A stretch of 7,929 nt of DNA from an uncultured Mucispirillum sp. (GTDB taxonomy: Bacteria > Chrysiogenota > Deferribacteres > Deferribacterales > Mucispirillaceae). Positions 6,144 through 7,929 of the stretch are shown one piece after another (positions within the stretch are counted from its first letter, which is position 1; every line of letters starts with the position of its first letter). Position numbers and translations under genes: made by a program. Location of the stretch: positions 1 through 7,929 of the forward strand of contig CAMWVK010000052.1 in NCBI GenBank assembly GCA_947177675.1, read 5' to 3'. Under the pieces are notes generated by a model. It had not been told where the DNA came from, did no database searches, and saw only the letters and a program-made list of their open reading frames with translations.

Positions 6144-7256
6144 TTAATTATTATTTTTTAGCCTGTAAAGCATTTCCTGCTGAAATGATTTAAAGTTACC
6201 TTCTTTTATAGCATTTCTACTGTTTTTTACAATAGAAAGATAAAAAGAAATATTATGTATGCTGTTAAGCCTGAGTGCAAGTATCTCACCAGCTTTATAT
6301 AAATGCCTTAAATAACCGCGGGAAAAGTTACTGCATGTATAGCAGTTACAGTTTTCATCTACTTTTTCATCACTGAATGCTAAATCTGCCCTTTTTATAG
6401 AAAACTTGCCATTGCTTGTAAAAAGTGTGCCATTTCTAGCATTTCTTGTAGGCATAACACAGTCAAACATATCTATTCCTAAACCAATACATGTAAGTAT
6501 ATCTTCAGGTGTGCCAACACCCATAAGATAGCGTGGTTTATCCTGTGGCAGAAGTGATGCAGTATATCCGCATATTTCATACATTTTAGATATTTCTTCA
6601 CCAACACTTAATCCGCCAATAGAGTATCCGTCAAATCCAATAGCTGTAAGCTGCTCTGCTGATAGTTTACGCATATCTTCATATATCCCGCCCTGCACAA
6701 TACCAAATAATGCCTGATCATCTCGTTTTTTAGCAGCCTTTCCACGATAAGCCCATCTTGCTGTTCTGTCCACTGAATTTTTAACATATTCATGTGCAGC
6801 AGGATATGGTATACATTCATCAAATGACATTATAATATCACTGCCAATTGCTTCCTGTATTTCAATAGATTTTTCAGGATTTAAATATAGTGATGAACCA
6901 TCAAGGTGCGACTTAAAGCTGACGCCGTCTTCTGTTATTTTATTAAGCTCTGCAAGAGAAAATACCTGAAAGCCGCCACTGTCTGTTAATGTTGGCTTAT
7001 TCCAGGAAGAAAAGGCAGCAAGACCGCCAAAATGTTTTAATACTGCTGTTCCAGGACGCAGATATAAATGATATGTATTACCTAAAATTATTTGAGCTCC
7101 TGCATTATTTAAATCTTCAGGGGATAATGCTTTTACTGAGCCAACTGTGCCAACAGGCATAAATACAGGGGTTTCTATCTCCCCATGGGAAGTTTTAATT
7201 CTGCCTGCCCTTGCACTTGTTTCACTGTCTTTACACTCTAAGTTAAAAAACTGCAT
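6144..7256 (-). CDS. tgt: Queuine/preQ1 tRNA-ribosyltransferase (TGT)
   Basis: This 370-residue bacterial TGT exchanges guanine 34 in GUN anticodon tRNAs for preQ1, the first tRNA-level step of queuosine synthesis. Asp92 in LTDSGGFQVFS is the base-binding catalytic aspartate, and Asp265 in GIDMFDCVMPTRNARNG is the nucleophile. Zinc is held by Cys303, Cys305, Cys308 and His334 (CNCYTC and LNSIHN). Length and motifs are complete. The best ribosome binding site, GGAG at 7271-7274, is 14 bases from the ATG, longer than usual, but no in-frame start lies closer. It leads the tgt-yajC-secD-secF operon. I saw no preQ1 riboswitch in the A/T-only leader. No other queuosine genes are in view. Confidence 0.97.
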   Translation of the reverse strand: MQFFNLECKDSETSARAGRIKTSHGEIETPVFMPVGTVGSVKALSPEDLNNAGAQIILGNTYHLYLRPGTAVLKHFGGLAAFSSWNKPTLTDSGGFQVFSLAELNKITEDGVSFKSHLDGSSLYLNPEKSIEIQEAIGSDIIMSFDECIPYPAAHEYVKNSVDRTARWAYRGKAAKKRDDQALFGIVQGGIYEDMRKLSAEQLTAIGFDGYSIGGLSVGEEISKMYEICGYTASLLPQDKPRYLMGVGTPEDILTCIGLGIDMFDCVMPTRNARNGTLFTSNGKFSIKRADLAFSDEKVDENCNCYTCSNFSRGYLRHLYKAGEILALRLNSIHNISFYLSIVKNSRNAIKEGNFKSFQQEMLYRLKNNN

Positions 7257-7310
7257 TTTTGAATAATATACTCCATAAATGTATATGAATTAATATTTAT
7301 AAATAATTTT

Positions 7311-7345
7311 TACAAAAATAGAAAGAGAAAATAATTATTTTTGTA
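7311..7345. repeat. 10-bp inverted repeat upstream of tgt
   Basis: TACAAAAATA (7311-7320) and TATTTTTGTA (7336-7345) are perfect complements with a 15-base spacer, about 55 bases before the tgt start. It could be an operator for the tgt operon or a weak terminator of the decayed locus upstream. The A/T-rich background lowers its weight. Confidence 0.35.
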
Positions 7346-7380
7346 TAATTTTTTTGAAAATTTATATATTTTTACTCTTA

Positions 7381-7534
7381 TTACCATTCCTTAAAGATAT
7401 TTAAAAATCTTATTATATTCTCTATAATATCTTTATGAGAAAAATAGTATAATCTTTTACTTTTATAGTTTCAGCTTCTAACGATATACCAACTCTATAT
7501 CTTATCCACAGCATTTCTACTTTTGTTTTATCTA
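7381..7534 (-). pseudogene. Degenerate coding remnant read through two frameshifts
   Basis: Past the TAG at 7532-7534 the next frame continues as DKTKVEMLWIRYRVGISLEA and on to a stop at 7422-7424. Near 7440 a T-run one base short shifts the reading into SHKDIIENIIRFLNIFKEW, which ends at TAA 7381-7383. The three pieces abut without gaps and keep a protein-like composition, as expected of a gene that has lost single bases. I recognise no family. It probably joins the fragment upstream of 7534, and it carries no promoter or ribosome binding site of its own. Confidence 0.4.
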
Positions 7535-7929
7535 GATATTTATGTAATCAGGGATACTTGCTTGATTTCTTTCAGGCATATTAATAATACCATATAATGC
7601 TGTATCACTATATTTATATACTTCTTCCCAGCTGCTAATATTATCTTTTATTAATCCTTGTTCTACTCTTATTTTATATCTCCATTCAAAAGATATATGC
7701 CCTTCTATTCTTATTTCATCTATACTAATTTTATAATTTGACAGCACTTCTAAATATCTAGGTATAAAATCATTTAATATATTTTGGAATTTAATATTAA
7801 CATTACTTTGACCAATATCGAACAAAACTTCTGGAGCATTAAATTAAAAAGATAGTGTATGTTTATCTATAGATGCATTCCATTTTGGCAAATCATCTAT
7901 AAACTCCTCATTTAAAGAATTATGTATCT
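7532..7929 (-). pseudogene. Decayed OmpA/MotB-like gene with in-frame stop, 5' end outside the window
   Basis: One minus-strand frame runs in from the right edge (LPKWNASIDKHTLSF), meets TAA at 7844-7846, then continues without loss of sense as FNAPEVLFDIGQSNVNIKF and EIRIEGHISFEW. This resembles the OmpA-like peptidoglycan-binding domain seen in envelope and motor-type proteins, where a rise such as IRIEGHTSSEW is usual. Here Thr and Ser of that motif have become Ile and Phe by what look like C-to-T changes. After Trp at 7682-7684 the family pattern is lost; the frame continues with unrecognised sequence (VEQGLIKDNISSWEEVYKY and on) to TAG at 7532. A TTG start at 7825 could open a 97-codon frame, but no ribosome binding site supports it. 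I read it as a nonsense-interrupted pseudogene, possibly fused by deletion to another remnant. The OmpA assignment is by motif only. Confidence 0.55.

Noticed and set aside
7257..7380. preQ1 riboswitch ahead of tgt
   Set aside because: The leader is almost only A/T and lacks the C-rich hairpin and A-rich tail of known preQ1 aptamers.
7502..7510. A fourth perfect DnaA box TTATCCACA
   Set aside because: It is isolated and lies inside the decayed coding remnant, where the same bases encode a Leu-Trp-Ile run, so it is most simply explained by coding sequence.

Overview
The window is AT-rich, with strongly A/T-ending codons, from a bacterium with a Gram-negative-type envelope. Evidence for this is a lipoprotein signal, separate SecD and SecF with YajC, and an OmpA-like remnant. 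The composition and the tgt-yajC-secD-secF order fit Deferribacterota (a Mucispirillum-like organism) or a similar deep-branching group. That placement is an inference and was not checked by any search.

Layout from left to right. Positions 1-56 are unusually C-rich and unexplained; they could be the last codons of a gene ending at 56. A very AT-rich leader follows, then a plus-strand radical SAM gene of the COG0731 type (224-1165). It converges, with a 21-bp gap, on a minus-strand pair: a small DUF2007-like protein (2473-2703) and a lipoprotein NlpC/P60 peptidoglycan endopeptidase with SH3 modules (1187-2461). Then come about 550 bp without a gene (2704-3258). This stretch holds three perfect DnaA boxes plus one degenerate box, arranged as two pairs with identical 11-bp spacing. 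It also holds AT-rich DNA, a perfect 13-bp inverted repeat and four copies of the octamer TATTGATA. It is the most interesting part of the window and reads as a candidate chromosomal replication origin.

The right half is a minus-strand operon tgt-yajC-secD-secF (7256 down to 3259), closed by a perfect 15-bp hairpin. Tgt performs the base exchange of queuosine synthesis in tRNA. YajC, SecD and SecF form the membrane complex that assists the Sec translocon using the proton motive force. The three sec genes are packed within 3-13 bp of each other with ribosome binding sites overlapping the upstream stops, which suggests coordinated translation.

The right edge (7381-7929, minus strand) is a decayed locus. 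An OmpA/MotB-like coding frame is interrupted by an in-frame TAA, and its characteristic peptidoglycan-binding motif is altered. It runs into an unrecognised coding remnant that needs two frameshifts to read through. No tRNA, rRNA, CRISPR array or insertion sequence was seen.
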